From NCBI GenBank assembly GCA_000437675.1, contig FR901793.1:1-11579 (forward strand): DNA of 11,579 nucleotides, given 5' to 3'. The DNA is from Prevotella sp. CAG:891. Lineage in GTDB: Bacteria > Bacteroidota > Bacteroidia > Bacteroidales > Bacteroidaceae. Made by a program: the position numbers and the translations under genes. Under the pieces are notes generated by a model. That model was not told where the DNA came from and did not search any database. It saw only the letters and a list, made by a program, of their open reading frames with translations. Positions within the stretch are counted from its first letter, which is position 1. Each line of letters begins with the position of its first letter. Positions 1 through 6,095 of this stretch are shown piece after piece.

Positions 1-425
1 AATCTTGGAACTACTGATAATCAGCGTTTTCAGAAAAACGCCCCAATCGGTTCTACACCCGCTCATTCCGCCTTGCAATAATGCTAAAGGCGCACCCGTT
101 CATTTCCACCTTTATTCACCTGTTTGTTAAATCCGCCCCTGCGCACCCGAAGCCCCGAAATGTTTCCCCATTCAAAGTGATTGGTAGTTTCACGTTGAAG
201 AACAGCAAGAAGCACAAAGTCAAAAATTACGGTTGGCATTTACTCGTAATGGTCATTACCCACACGTTGCAACATAGACCCAAATGCCCCCTAATATCGC
301 ACCTCAAAAATTTTCCCACATCTCCGAATGGGAAATAAGCCCTTTATCTACGGGCATTCCGGTGCGTTATTCACACGCGAAAAAAATGAAATCGGGATAC
401 AACATTTTATCTCTTGCTGATTCTC

Positions 426-450
426 AAAACGTACGAAACAGCTACGTTTT
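426..450. repeat. Inverted repeat, 8-base arms
   Basis: AAAACGTA (426-433) and TACGTTTT (443-450) are perfect complements around a 9-base spacer. On the minus strand the second arm ends in TTTTG and on the plus strand in TTTTAC, so it could be a weak terminator or a protein-binding site. The function is unknown. Confidence 0.4.
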
Positions 451-529
451 ACTTTACTCAAATGTCAAAGCCCCCACACCTTTTTGCTACTGATTCGCTA
501 TCCCCACTAAAAATCTACTGAGCCAAAAG

Positions 530-546
530 GTCACCTGAAAGTCACC
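530..546. repeat. Tandem direct repeat GTCACC
   Basis: GTCACC occurs at 530-535 and again at 541-546, each followed closely by GAAA, giving an 11-base spacing of about one helical turn. That spacing would suit two protein-binding half-sites on one face of the DNA. It sits next to the tRNA terminator. This is an observation only. Confidence 0.35.
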
Positions 547-548
547 AC

Positions 549-586
549 GAAAAGAAAAAGCACCTACAGAAACTCTGTAAGTGCTT
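549..586 (-). terminator. Intrinsic terminator of the tRNA gene
   Basis: AAGCAC-C-TACAGA (558-570) pairs with TCTGTA-A-GTGCTT (574-586) around a 3-base loop, with one mismatch. Read on the minus strand, the hairpin follows the tRNA 3' end by 11 bases and runs into a T-rich tail (TTTTTCTTTTC). The stem, loop and tail fit a Rho-independent terminator for the leftward tRNA transcript. Confidence 0.85.
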
Positions 587-597
587 GATTATTAGTG

Positions 598-671
598 TGG
601 ACCAGCTTGGGCTTGAACCAAGGACCTCCAGATTATGAGTCTGTTGCTCTAACCAACTGAGCTACAAGTCC
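598..671 (-). tRNA. tRNA with CAT anticodon, probably elongator Met
   Basis: The 74-base minus-strand sequence folds as a cloverleaf. The acceptor arm is GGACTTG/CTGGTCC, the D arm is GCTC/GAGC with loop AGTTGGTTA, the anticodon loop is CTCATAA with CAT at 635-637, and the T arm is CTTGG-TTCAAGC-CCAAG. CCA is not encoded. The D arm and anticodon loop match elongator methionine tRNAs. The isoleucine tRNA whose CAT is modified to lysidine by TilS shares this loop and cannot be excluded, while initiator tRNA looks unlikely. Two oddities are a U6-U67 opposition beside a U5-G68 wobble in the acceptor stem, and an A-G opposition at the top of the anticodon stem. It stands alone, with its own promoter and terminator. 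Confidence 0.93.
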
Positions 672-723
672 GATGAAGGTGGCGGGTGACGACTTTGTGG
701 GGCGTCGGCTACCATTCTGACTG

Positions 724-755
724 CAAAAGTAAGGATTTCTGTTGGAATAAACAAA
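724..755 (-). promoter_or_regulatory. Bacteroidetes-type promoter of the tRNA gene
   Basis: Read on the minus strand, TTTG (752-755) is followed after exactly 20 bases by TACTTTTG (724-731). This matches the Bacteroidetes primary sigma factor consensus of TTTG at about -33 and TAnnTTTG at about -7. Transcription would start near 716-719, giving a 5' leader of about 45 bases before the mature tRNA, to be removed by RNase P. Confidence 0.85.
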
Positions 756-780
756 AAAACGGGGGATTGTTTGTTCACTT

Positions 781-824
781 TTTCTTTCTATGGTGGTTTC
801 TTTCGTATATTTGTCGTAATTTTG
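781..824 (+). promoter_or_regulatory. Candidate hisS promoter, two overlapping -7 boxes
   Basis: Two exact TAnnTTTG matches lie 11 bases apart on the plus strand: TATATTTG (806-813) and TAATTTTG (817-824). Upstream, TTTC (781-784) sits 21 bases before the first and is a near match to the -33 TTTG. The second has no clear -33 box. Either would give a hisS leader of roughly 60-75 bases. The promoter region is shared divergently with the tRNA gene. Confidence 0.5.
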
Positions 825-893
825 CATAGAAAGGAGCTTGATTGCAAGCGAAAGGCTCCGTTTCCTGTTTTGATATAAAAAATAATTAAATAT

Positions 894-2255
894 ATGGCAC
901 AAAAACCAAGTATTCCTAAGGGAACCCGCGATTTCGGCGCTGTCGAAATGGCGCGTCGCAACTATATTTTCAATACCATCCGCGAGGTGTATGCACTCTA
1001 TGGATTCCGACAAATTGAAACACCGGCTATGGAGAACCTTTCGACGCTGATGGGTAAGTATGGCGAAGAGGGCGATAAATTGCTGTTCAAAATTCTGAAT
1101 TCGGGCGATTTCAAACTCAAAACTTCGGCCGAGGAATATGCTGAGGCTTCGGCAGCGCATCTGGCTGCACGCTTCTGCGAAAAGGGCTTGCGCTACGACT
1201 TGACTGTGCCTTTTGCACGCTATGTGGTGCAGCATCGCGATGAACTCCAAATGCCGTTCAAACGCTATCAGATTCAGCCCGTGTGGCGTGCCGATCGTCC
1301 GCAAAAGGGACGTTACCGCGAGTTCTACCAGTGTGATGCCGACGTGGTGGGCTCCGACTCGTTGCTCAATGAGGTGGAACTGATGCAAATCGTCGACGAG
1401 GTGTTCACGCGCTTCGGCATTCGTGTTTGCATTAAAATCAATAACCGCAAAATCCTGACGGGTATCGCTGAAATCATTGGCGAGGCCGACAAGATTGTTG
1501 ACATTACCGTAGCCATCGACAAGCTCGACAAAATCGGGCTTGACAAGGTGAACGAAGAGTTGCTCGCAGTGGGGCTGACGCCCGAGGCTGTTGAAAAATT
1601 GCAGCCTATCATTTCGCTGTCGGGAAGCAACGAGGAAAAACTCGAAACCATGCGACAGGCTTTGGCCGAGAGCGAAACGGGGCTGAAGGGTATCGACGAG
1701 GTGGCTTTTGTGCTCGAAACGCTTAAAAACAGCGAATTGCACAATGCCATTGAGCTGGACCTGACGCTGGCGCGCGGACTGAACTATTACACGGGTTGCA
1801 TTTTCGAAGTAAAGGCACTCGACGTGCAAATCGGTTCGATTACGGGCGGTGGTCGTTACGATAACCTGACGGGTATTTTCGGTTTGCCGGGCTTGAGCGG
1901 TGTGGGCATTTCGTTTGGTGCCGACCGCATTTACGACGTGTTGACGCAGCTCGATCTTTATCCTTCGGAAACGGCTTCGGGCGCTCGTGTGCTGTTCATG
2001 AACTTTGGCGACAAAGAGGCGGCTCACTGCCTGACACTGGCGGCTCGCCTTCGCAAGGCCGGCATTGCTACGGAGGTTTACCCCGATGCCGTGAAAATGA
2101 AGAAGCAAATGAGCTATGCCAATGCGCAGCAAGTGCCTTTCGTAGCACTGGTGGGCGAAAGCGAAATGGAACAGGGCGTGGTAACGCTCAAGGATATGCA
2201 AAAGGGCGAACAGCAAACGGTTAGCGTAGAGCAGTTGATTGAACTGTGCCGCTAA
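894..2255 (+). CDS. hisS: Histidine--tRNA ligase
   Basis: This 453-residue class II aminoacyl-tRNA synthetase charges tRNA-His with histidine in the cytoplasm, using ATP. The class II core starts near residue 10. Motif 1 lies around 37-49 (invariant Pro44). Motif 2 is around 122-145 (FKRYQIQPVWRAD followed by GRYREFYQ). The histidine-specific segment LARGLNYYTG is at 292-301, with R294 equivalent to the conserved arginine that binds histidine and assists catalysis. Motif 3 is at 335-350 (SGVGISFGADRIYDVL). The C-terminal anticodon-binding domain spans about 365-453. The length is typical for Bacteroidetes HisS. The start is the first ATG before the conserved KPSIPKGTRDF segment. It has no Shine-Dalgarno, only an A/T-rich leader, as is usual in the phylum. 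The gene is monocistronic, divergent from the tRNA and closed by the terminator at 2294-2350. Confidence 0.98.
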   Translation: MAQKPSIPKGTRDFGAVEMARRNYIFNTIREVYALYGFRQIETPAMENLSTLMGKYGEEGDKLLFKILNSGDFKLKTSAEEYAEASAAHLAARFCEKGLRYDLTVPFARYVVQHRDELQMPFKRYQIQPVWRADRPQKGRYREFYQCDADVVGSDSLLNEVELMQIVDEVFTRFGIRVCIKINNRKILTGIAEIIGEADKIVDITVAIDKLDKIGLDKVNEELLAVGLTPEAVEKLQPIISLSGSNEEKLETMRQALAESETGLKGIDEVAFVLETLKNSELHNAIELDLTLARGLNYYTGCIFEVKALDVQIGSITGGGRYDNLTGIFGLPGLSGVGISFGADRIYDVLTQLDLYPSETASGARVLFMNFGDKEAAHCLTLAARLRKAGIATEVYPDAVKMKKQMSYANAQQVPFVALVGESEMEQGVVTLKDMQKGEQQTVSVEQLIELCR

Positions 2256-2293
2256 ACAACTTTCTGATATTGTACGCTCGCGCCTTGTGAGCT

Positions 2294-2350
2294 AAAAAAA
2301 AGCACACACTGACCAAAAGGTAAAACCTTAGGTTGGTGTGTGCTTTTTTT
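2294..2350. terminator. Bidirectional terminator between hisS and rnhA
   Basis: An A-run (2294-2301) and GCACACAC (2302-2309) pair with GTGTGTGC (2336-2343) and a T-run (2344-2350). The helix continues through TGACC/GGTTG pairs, and an inner AAGG-TAAAA-CCTT hairpin (2317-2329) sits inside the loop. Because A- and T-runs flank the stem, it works in both directions and serves the converging hisS and rnhA transcripts. Confidence 0.9.
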
Positions 2351-2398
2351 GTGTGCAGATTTTCCAGCATGCCGGTGTGCCGTTTTCGGGCATTGGGG

Positions 2399-3118
2399 TT
2401 ACTTTCGTCCGAAGTCGGCCGGTATTTCGCCCCAGCGCGGCGTGTCCCATTTCAGAATGGGAATGTCGGCATAGTCGTGGGTGCGGAGCCAGTTTTCGGC
2501 ACGTTCGATGAGTTGGTACAGCTGTTCAGTGCGGGCATTGCGCGTCAGGGTGGTGCGGCATTTGCGAGCCTTGACCCACAGCATGGCATTGCGGCTGTCA
2601 GAATAGATGGTGCGCTTTATGCCTTGCTGTTCGAATAGCGCCAAGGCGTGAACAATGGCCAGAAATTCGCCGATGTTGTTCGTGCCACGCACCGGACCGT
2701 AGTGGAACACTTCGGCCCCGGTGGTGAGGTCTACACCGCGGTATTCCATCGGGCCGGGATTGCCCGAGCAGGCAGCATCGACGGCTAATGCGTCGGCGCA
2801 GACTTCGGGCGGAAGGGGGAGTACGGTGTCGTGGCGGTAGTCGGGCGGATTTTGCAGCGATGCAGCTTGCGGTCGCGGCTTTCGTGCCTTGGCTGCTCTT
2901 TTTGAGGAAGTGGCTGCCGAGGGGGAAGCAACTGCTGACGAGGCATCGACGCGGCAAACCGGCTGTTCGGCAAAGGCTCGTTCGGCCTCGGCGCGGCTGC
3001 CAAATGATTTGTAGCGTGCCCCTTTCACGCCGTTAACCTGTTGCCGGCATTCTTCCCAACTGAGGTAGATGCCCGGTTCCAGACCTTGCCACACCACATA
3101 GAATTTACTTTTAGCCAT
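2399..3118 (-). CDS. rnhA: Ribonuclease H with N-terminal viroplasmin-like domain
   Basis: This 239-residue protein should cleave the RNA strand of RNA-DNA hybrids such as R-loops and primer remnants. Residues 4-50 (KFYVVWQGLEPGIYLSWEEC) match the small RNase HI N-terminal/viroplasmin-like hybrid-binding domain. Residues 51-110 are a low-complexity linker rich in Ala, Ser, Pro and basic residues. The RNase H fold follows from about 111. The four catalytic acidic residues are visible: D114 (AVDAACSGNPG), E151 (NNIGEFLAI), D174 (YSDSRNAMLWV) and D235 in the C-terminal WGEIPADFGRK. That ending is typical of the Bacteroidetes subfamily and differs from E. coli RNase HI. The start is set by the MAKSKFYVVW N-terminus. 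No promoter box is visible upstream, and the T-run of the argS terminator ends 13 bases before the start codon. The gene converges with hisS. Confidence 0.95.
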   Translation of the reverse strand: MAKSKFYVVWQGLEPGIYLSWEECRQQVNGVKGARYKSFGSRAEAERAFAEQPVCRVDASSAVASPSAATSSKRAAKARKPRPQAASLQNPPDYRHDTVLPLPPEVCADALAVDAACSGNPGPMEYRGVDLTTGAEVFHYGPVRGTNNIGEFLAIVHALALFEQQGIKRTIYSDSRNAMLWVKARKCRTTLTRNARTEQLYQLIERAENWLRTHDYADIPILKWDTPRWGEIPADFGRK

Positions 3119-3130
3119 AGAGTAAGTTGC

Positions 3131-3187
3131 AAAAAAAACAGAGAATGCAGGTGCGGCTTTGCTGAAAGTTGGCGCACCTGTATTCTC
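3131..3187 (-). terminator. Intrinsic terminator after argS
   Basis: GAGAATGCAGGTGCG (3141-3155) and CGCACCTGTATTCTC (3173-3187) form a 15-base stem with a single wobble and a 17-base loop. On the minus strand the stem is followed by TG and eight T residues (3131-3138). It fits a strong Rho-independent terminator for the leftward argS transcript. The end of its T-run lies only 12 bases upstream of the rnhA start codon, so it may also gate rnhA expression. Confidence 0.9.
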
Positions 3188-3197
3188 CGGTTAGGCA

Positions 3198-3259
3198 TTT
3201 GCAGCACGCTGACTTGCCGGCATAAAGTGCAGGCAGATGCAGCGTCAGCGTGCTGCAAA
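3198..3259. repeat. Perfect 16-base inverted repeat between argS and rnhA
   Basis: TTTGCAGCACGCTGAC (3198-3213) and its exact reverse complement (3244-3259) flank a 30-base spacer. The spacer contains a smaller TGCC/GGCA pair and a GCAGC copy (3239-3243) that could compete for one arm. It begins 24 bases after the argS stop codon and precedes the argS terminator. No T-run follows on either strand, so it is not itself a canonical terminator. It could be an mRNA 3'-end stabiliser, an attenuator element or a dispersed intergenic repeat. Confidence 0.75.
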
Positions 3260-3283
3260 CTGGTTATGGATAGACCTTGGGCA

Positions 3284-5101
3284 TTACATACGTTCGGGCA
3301 TTTCGATGCCGAGCAAGCCCATGCCCAGACGTACCACCTTGGCTACGTTGAGCGAAAGCACCAGGCGGAATGCCTGCTTCTTGGCATCGGTTTCGCGCAG
3401 AATGCTGAAATCGTGGTAGAACTGGTTGTATTCCTTCACCAATTCATAGCAGTAGTTAGCCACGGCAGCGGGCTGGTATTCCGAACCGGCCTGACGGATA
3501 ACGGCTGCAAAGTCGGCAATGTGCTGCACGATTTCCTCTTCCTTGGTCGAGAGTTCCACGTCGGTAGGCAGTTGGGCGGGCAGTTGGATGCCGGCATCGG
3601 CCGCCTTGCGCAGGATAGAGCGGATACGTGCATAGGTGTACTGAATGAACGGACCCGTGTTGCCGTTGAAGTCGATACTTTCTTCGGGGTTGAAGAGCAT
3701 GTTTTTGCGTGCATCGACCTTGAGCAGGAAGTACTTGAGCGCACCCATACCCACGATGCGGGCAACTTCGGCCTTTTCGTCCTCAGTCATGTCGTCGAAC
3801 TTGCCGGCAGCTTCAACCGTTTGGCGAGCCTGGGCAATCATGCCGGCAACGAGGTCGTCGGCGTCGACCACCGTACCCTCGCGGCTCTTCATTTTGCCGT
3901 TAGGCAGTTCCACCATGCCGTACGAGAAGTGAACGAGGCTCTTGCCCCATTCAAAGCCCAGTTTGTCGAGCAGGATGGAAAGTACCTGAAAGTGGTAGTT
4001 TTGCTCGTTGCCCACCACATAAATCATTTTGTTGATGGGGAAGTCCTGGAAGCGGAGTTTCGCCGTACCGATGTCCTGCGTCATGTACACGCTGGTGCCG
4101 TCAGCGCGGAGCAGCAATTTTTCGTCGAGTCCTTCGGCAGTGAGGTCAGCCCATACCGAACCATCTTCTTTGCGGAAGAAAATGCCCTTGCTGAGGCCTT
4201 CCTCCACCTTTTCCTTACCTTCAAGGTAGGTGTCGCTTTCGTAGTAAATTTTGTCGAAGCTCACGCCCAATGCCTTGTAAGTTTCGTCGAATCCGGCATA
4301 CACCCATTCGTTCATTTTGCGCCACAATGCACGCACTTCGGGGTCGTTGGCCTCCCATTTCACGAGCATATCGTGCGCTTCCTGCATGAGGGGCGAATTC
4401 TTTTTGGCCATTTCTTCAGCCTCTTCCTCGCCCTTGCCTTCAGCCACATATTTAGCCTTGAGTTCGGCCACTTCGGCGCGGTAATGCTTGTCGAAAGCCA
4501 CATAGTAGTCGCCAATCAGGTGGTCGCCCTTCTTGCCCGACGACTGGGGAGTTTCGCCATTGCCGAACTTCAGCCAAGCGAGCATTGATTTGCAAATGTG
4601 GATACCACGGTCGTTCACAATGTTCGTTTTAACCACGCGGTTGCCGTTAGCTTCGACCACATTGGCCAAGGCCCAACCGAGCAGGTTGTTGCGCACGTGG
4701 CCCAGGTGAAGAGGCTTGTTGGTGTTGGGCGACGAGTATTCAATCATTACCAGCGGACTTTCGTCGGTGGGGTGCTGAATGCCGTAGTGCTCGTTGGCAT
4801 TGATTTCTTCAAGCAGGGCTACCCACTGAGCCGGAGCGATGACCAGGTTCAAGAAACCAGCCACAGCGTTGTAGGCCGAGATGAGCTTCGTGTTGTCGCA
4901 GAGCCACTGTCCGATTTCGGCAGCAGTGTCAGCCGGCTTTTTGCGCGAAATTTTGAGCAACGGGAACACCACAAGTGTGAGGTGACCTTCGAATTCCTTT
5001 TTGGTTTTTTGCAGCGTAATCTGTTCTGCCGTAACGTCGGCACCATAGAGTGCCTTCACGGCTTCGATAGCCGCTTGTTGAAGTTGTTGTTCGATTTTCA
5101 T
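3284..5101 (-). CDS. argS: Arginine--tRNA ligase
   Basis: This 605-residue class I aminoacyl-tRNA synthetase charges tRNA-Arg with arginine in the cytoplasm. The N-terminal additional domain spans about 1-100 and binds the tRNA elbow. The signature EYSSPNTNKPLHLGH (121-135) contains the HIGH motif as HLGH (132-135). The KMSKS equivalent is KMKSREG at 403-409, the variant seen in this branch of ArgS. The C-terminal DALR anticodon-binding domain covers about 485-605 and ends in the usual MPERM. An in-frame ATG 30 bases upstream (5131) would add ten residues. I chose the ATG at 5101 because the family N-terminus aligns with MKIEQQ and the extra residues look like leader. It follows the acyltransferase gene by 42 bases, so the two are probably cotranscribed. 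Transcription should end at the hairpin at 3131-3187. Confidence 0.97.
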   Translation of the reverse strand: MKIEQQLQQAAIEAVKALYGADVTAEQITLQKTKKEFEGHLTLVVFPLLKISRKKPADTAAEIGQWLCDNTKLISAYNAVAGFLNLVIAPAQWVALLEEINANEHYGIQHPTDESPLVMIEYSSPNTNKPLHLGHVRNNLLGWALANVVEANGNRVVKTNIVNDRGIHICKSMLAWLKFGNGETPQSSGKKGDHLIGDYYVAFDKHYRAEVAELKAKYVAEGKGEEEAEEMAKKNSPLMQEAHDMLVKWEANDPEVRALWRKMNEWVYAGFDETYKALGVSFDKIYYESDTYLEGKEKVEEGLSKGIFFRKEDGSVWADLTAEGLDEKLLLRADGTSVYMTQDIGTAKLRFQDFPINKMIYVVGNEQNYHFQVLSILLDKLGFEWGKSLVHFSYGMVELPNGKMKSREGTVVDADDLVAGMIAQARQTVEAAGKFDDMTEDEKAEVARIVGMGALKYFLLKVDARKNMLFNPEESIDFNGNTGPFIQYTYARIRSILRKAADAGIQLPAQLPTDVELSTKEEEIVQHIADFAAVIRQAGSEYQPAAVANYCYELVKEYNQFYHDFSILRETDAKKQAFRLVLSLNVAKVVRLGMGLLGIEMPERM

Positions 5102-5143
5102 GTATATCTTTTTTTGATTTATCTGATTCAACGGGCGTTTCGG

Positions 5144-6043
5144 TTATTCTTTGTTGCCCTGTATTTTTTCGACTTCGGCCCGGTTATGCTTCCATCGTCG
5201 GTGCGTCCAGAGCCACAGGTGCGGGTTGCGCTTAATTTCCGCTTCGAGCATTTGCATGTAGCGTTCCGTCAGTTTGTAGTCAGGATATTCGCTCATGTCC
5301 GAGGTGATGCGTTCAAGGCGGCATTCGTAGTAGCCCCGGCGCGGGCGAGTGACACTGGCAAAGTAAGCCGCAGCTCCCACCCGTTTGCCGATGCGTTCGG
5401 CCCCGGTAAATAGCGGCGTGTCCTGGTTCAGAAACGTCATCCAGTCGTGAATGCTGTTGGGGCGCGGACTTTGGTCGGAAATAAAGCCGATGTGTGTGGG
5501 CGTACCCAGGCGTTTGAGCGTCAGAATGCGGCGCAGCGCATCGTATTTCGAAATGTTTTCGTTGCCAAAGCGGCAGCGCATTTTGTAAAACACTTGGTCG
5601 AAAGCCTTGTTATGTAGCGGTGTGTAGAGTTGGGCACAGGGCCATTTGCTCCACAGCGCGGTGCTCGAAATCCACTCCCAGTTGCCGAAATGTCCGAGCA
5701 TCAGAAAGCAGAAGGGCTGTTTTTCGAGTTCGGTGTCCATCACGTCCATGCCGACGATGCGCATGCGTCGCATAATTTCCTTGCGGCTGATGGTCATGAA
5801 CTTGATGGTTTCGACAGCATAGTCGCAAAAAAAGCGGAAGAAGCGGCGTTCGATGCGCTTTATTTCCTTCGGCGAATAGTCAGGGAACGATTGCGTCAGG
5901 TTTTGCCGCACCACTTTCCGCCGGTAGCGCACCACATGGTAAAGGAGCGGAAAAAGAAGGTCGGAAATGCGGTAAAGCCACCACAACGGCAGGTGCGAGA
6001 GCGCGCGCAATGCTTTCGCGCCCAATTTTTCGGTCAGAGTCAT
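5144..6043 (-). CDS. lpxL: Lipid A acyltransferase, LpxL/HtrB family
   Basis: This 299-residue member of the lysophospholipid acyltransferase-like superfamily probably transfers a secondary fatty acyl chain to the lipid A precursor at the inner face of the inner membrane. A hydrophobic segment near 17-38 should anchor it. The catalytic HX4E motif is visible as LGHFGNWEW (H118, E123). Further family blocks are FISDQSP (188-193), LFTGAERIGKRVG (211-223) and the C-terminal PHLWLWTHRRWK (274-285). The length is normal for the family. Which acyl chain and lipid A position it uses cannot be read from the sequence, and because Bacteroidetes often carry a single such enzyme the LpxL name is approximate. 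It lies between the EnvC-like gene (52 bases upstream) and argS (42 bases downstream), all on the minus strand, and is probably cotranscribed with them. Confidence 0.93.
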   Translation of the reverse strand: MTLTEKLGAKALRALSHLPLWWLYRISDLLFPLLYHVVRYRRKVVRQNLTQSFPDYSPKEIKRIERRFFRFFCDYAVETIKFMTISRKEIMRRMRIVGMDVMDTELEKQPFCFLMLGHFGNWEWISSTALWSKWPCAQLYTPLHNKAFDQVFYKMRCRFGNENISKYDALRRILTLKRLGTPTHIGFISDQSPRPNSIHDWMTFLNQDTPLFTGAERIGKRVGAAAYFASVTRPRRGYYECRLERITSDMSEYPDYKLTERYMQMLEAEIKRNPHLWLWTHRRWKHNRAEVEKIQGNKE

Positions 6044-6095
6044 AGTGAACTTTTTGGGTGAAAATAAAGAAGAGCGTGACGCCTTGCGGCCAATG

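Larger units (their letters stand above)
1..546. other. Intergenic stretch without a convincing gene
   Basis: I see no gene here that I can support. Two short overlapping plus-strand ORFs (81-338 and 284-493) have no recognisable motif, no family-like composition and no supporting context. Frame 1 is open from the left edge to a stop at 79-81 (26 codons), which could be the tail of a gene outside the window but is too short to judge. The stretch looks richer in A+T than the genes to its right. It contains several small symmetric elements: an 11-base palindrome at 14-24, a hairpin at 24-41 (GCGTTTT against AAAACGC), a 14-base palindrome at 246-259 (GTAATG GT CATTAC), an 8-base inverted repeat at 426-433/443-450, and a direct repeat at 530-546. 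No copy of the neighbouring tRNA 3' end was found that would mark an attachment site. Confidence 0.6.

Noticed and set aside
81..493. Two short overlapping plus-strand ORFs (85 and 69 codons) as small genes
   Set aside because: They overlap each other in different frames, lack recognisable motifs and have no promoter box, so chance is the simpler explanation.
530..546. GTCACC repeats as the start of a CRISPR array
   Set aside because: There are only two copies of a 6-base unit with 5 bases between them, with no repeat-spacer periodicity and no cas genes in the window.
633..2216. 527-codon ORF on the minus strand antisense to hisS
   Set aside because: hisS on the other strand carries every family motif. 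The antisense ORF also runs through the tRNA gene, and its translation shows no domain. It arises because hisS codon use rarely puts stop complements in that frame.
3041..4588. 515-codon plus-strand ORF antisense to argS and rnhA
   Set aside because: It overlaps the well-supported argS and the rnhA N-terminus and crosses the terminator hairpins. Its composition is the mirror of argS codon bias, with many His, Phe and Val residues and no domain.
5101..5131. Upstream ATG at 5131 as the argS start
   Set aside because: It would add ten residues that do not fit the family N-terminus, which aligns with the ATG at 5101.
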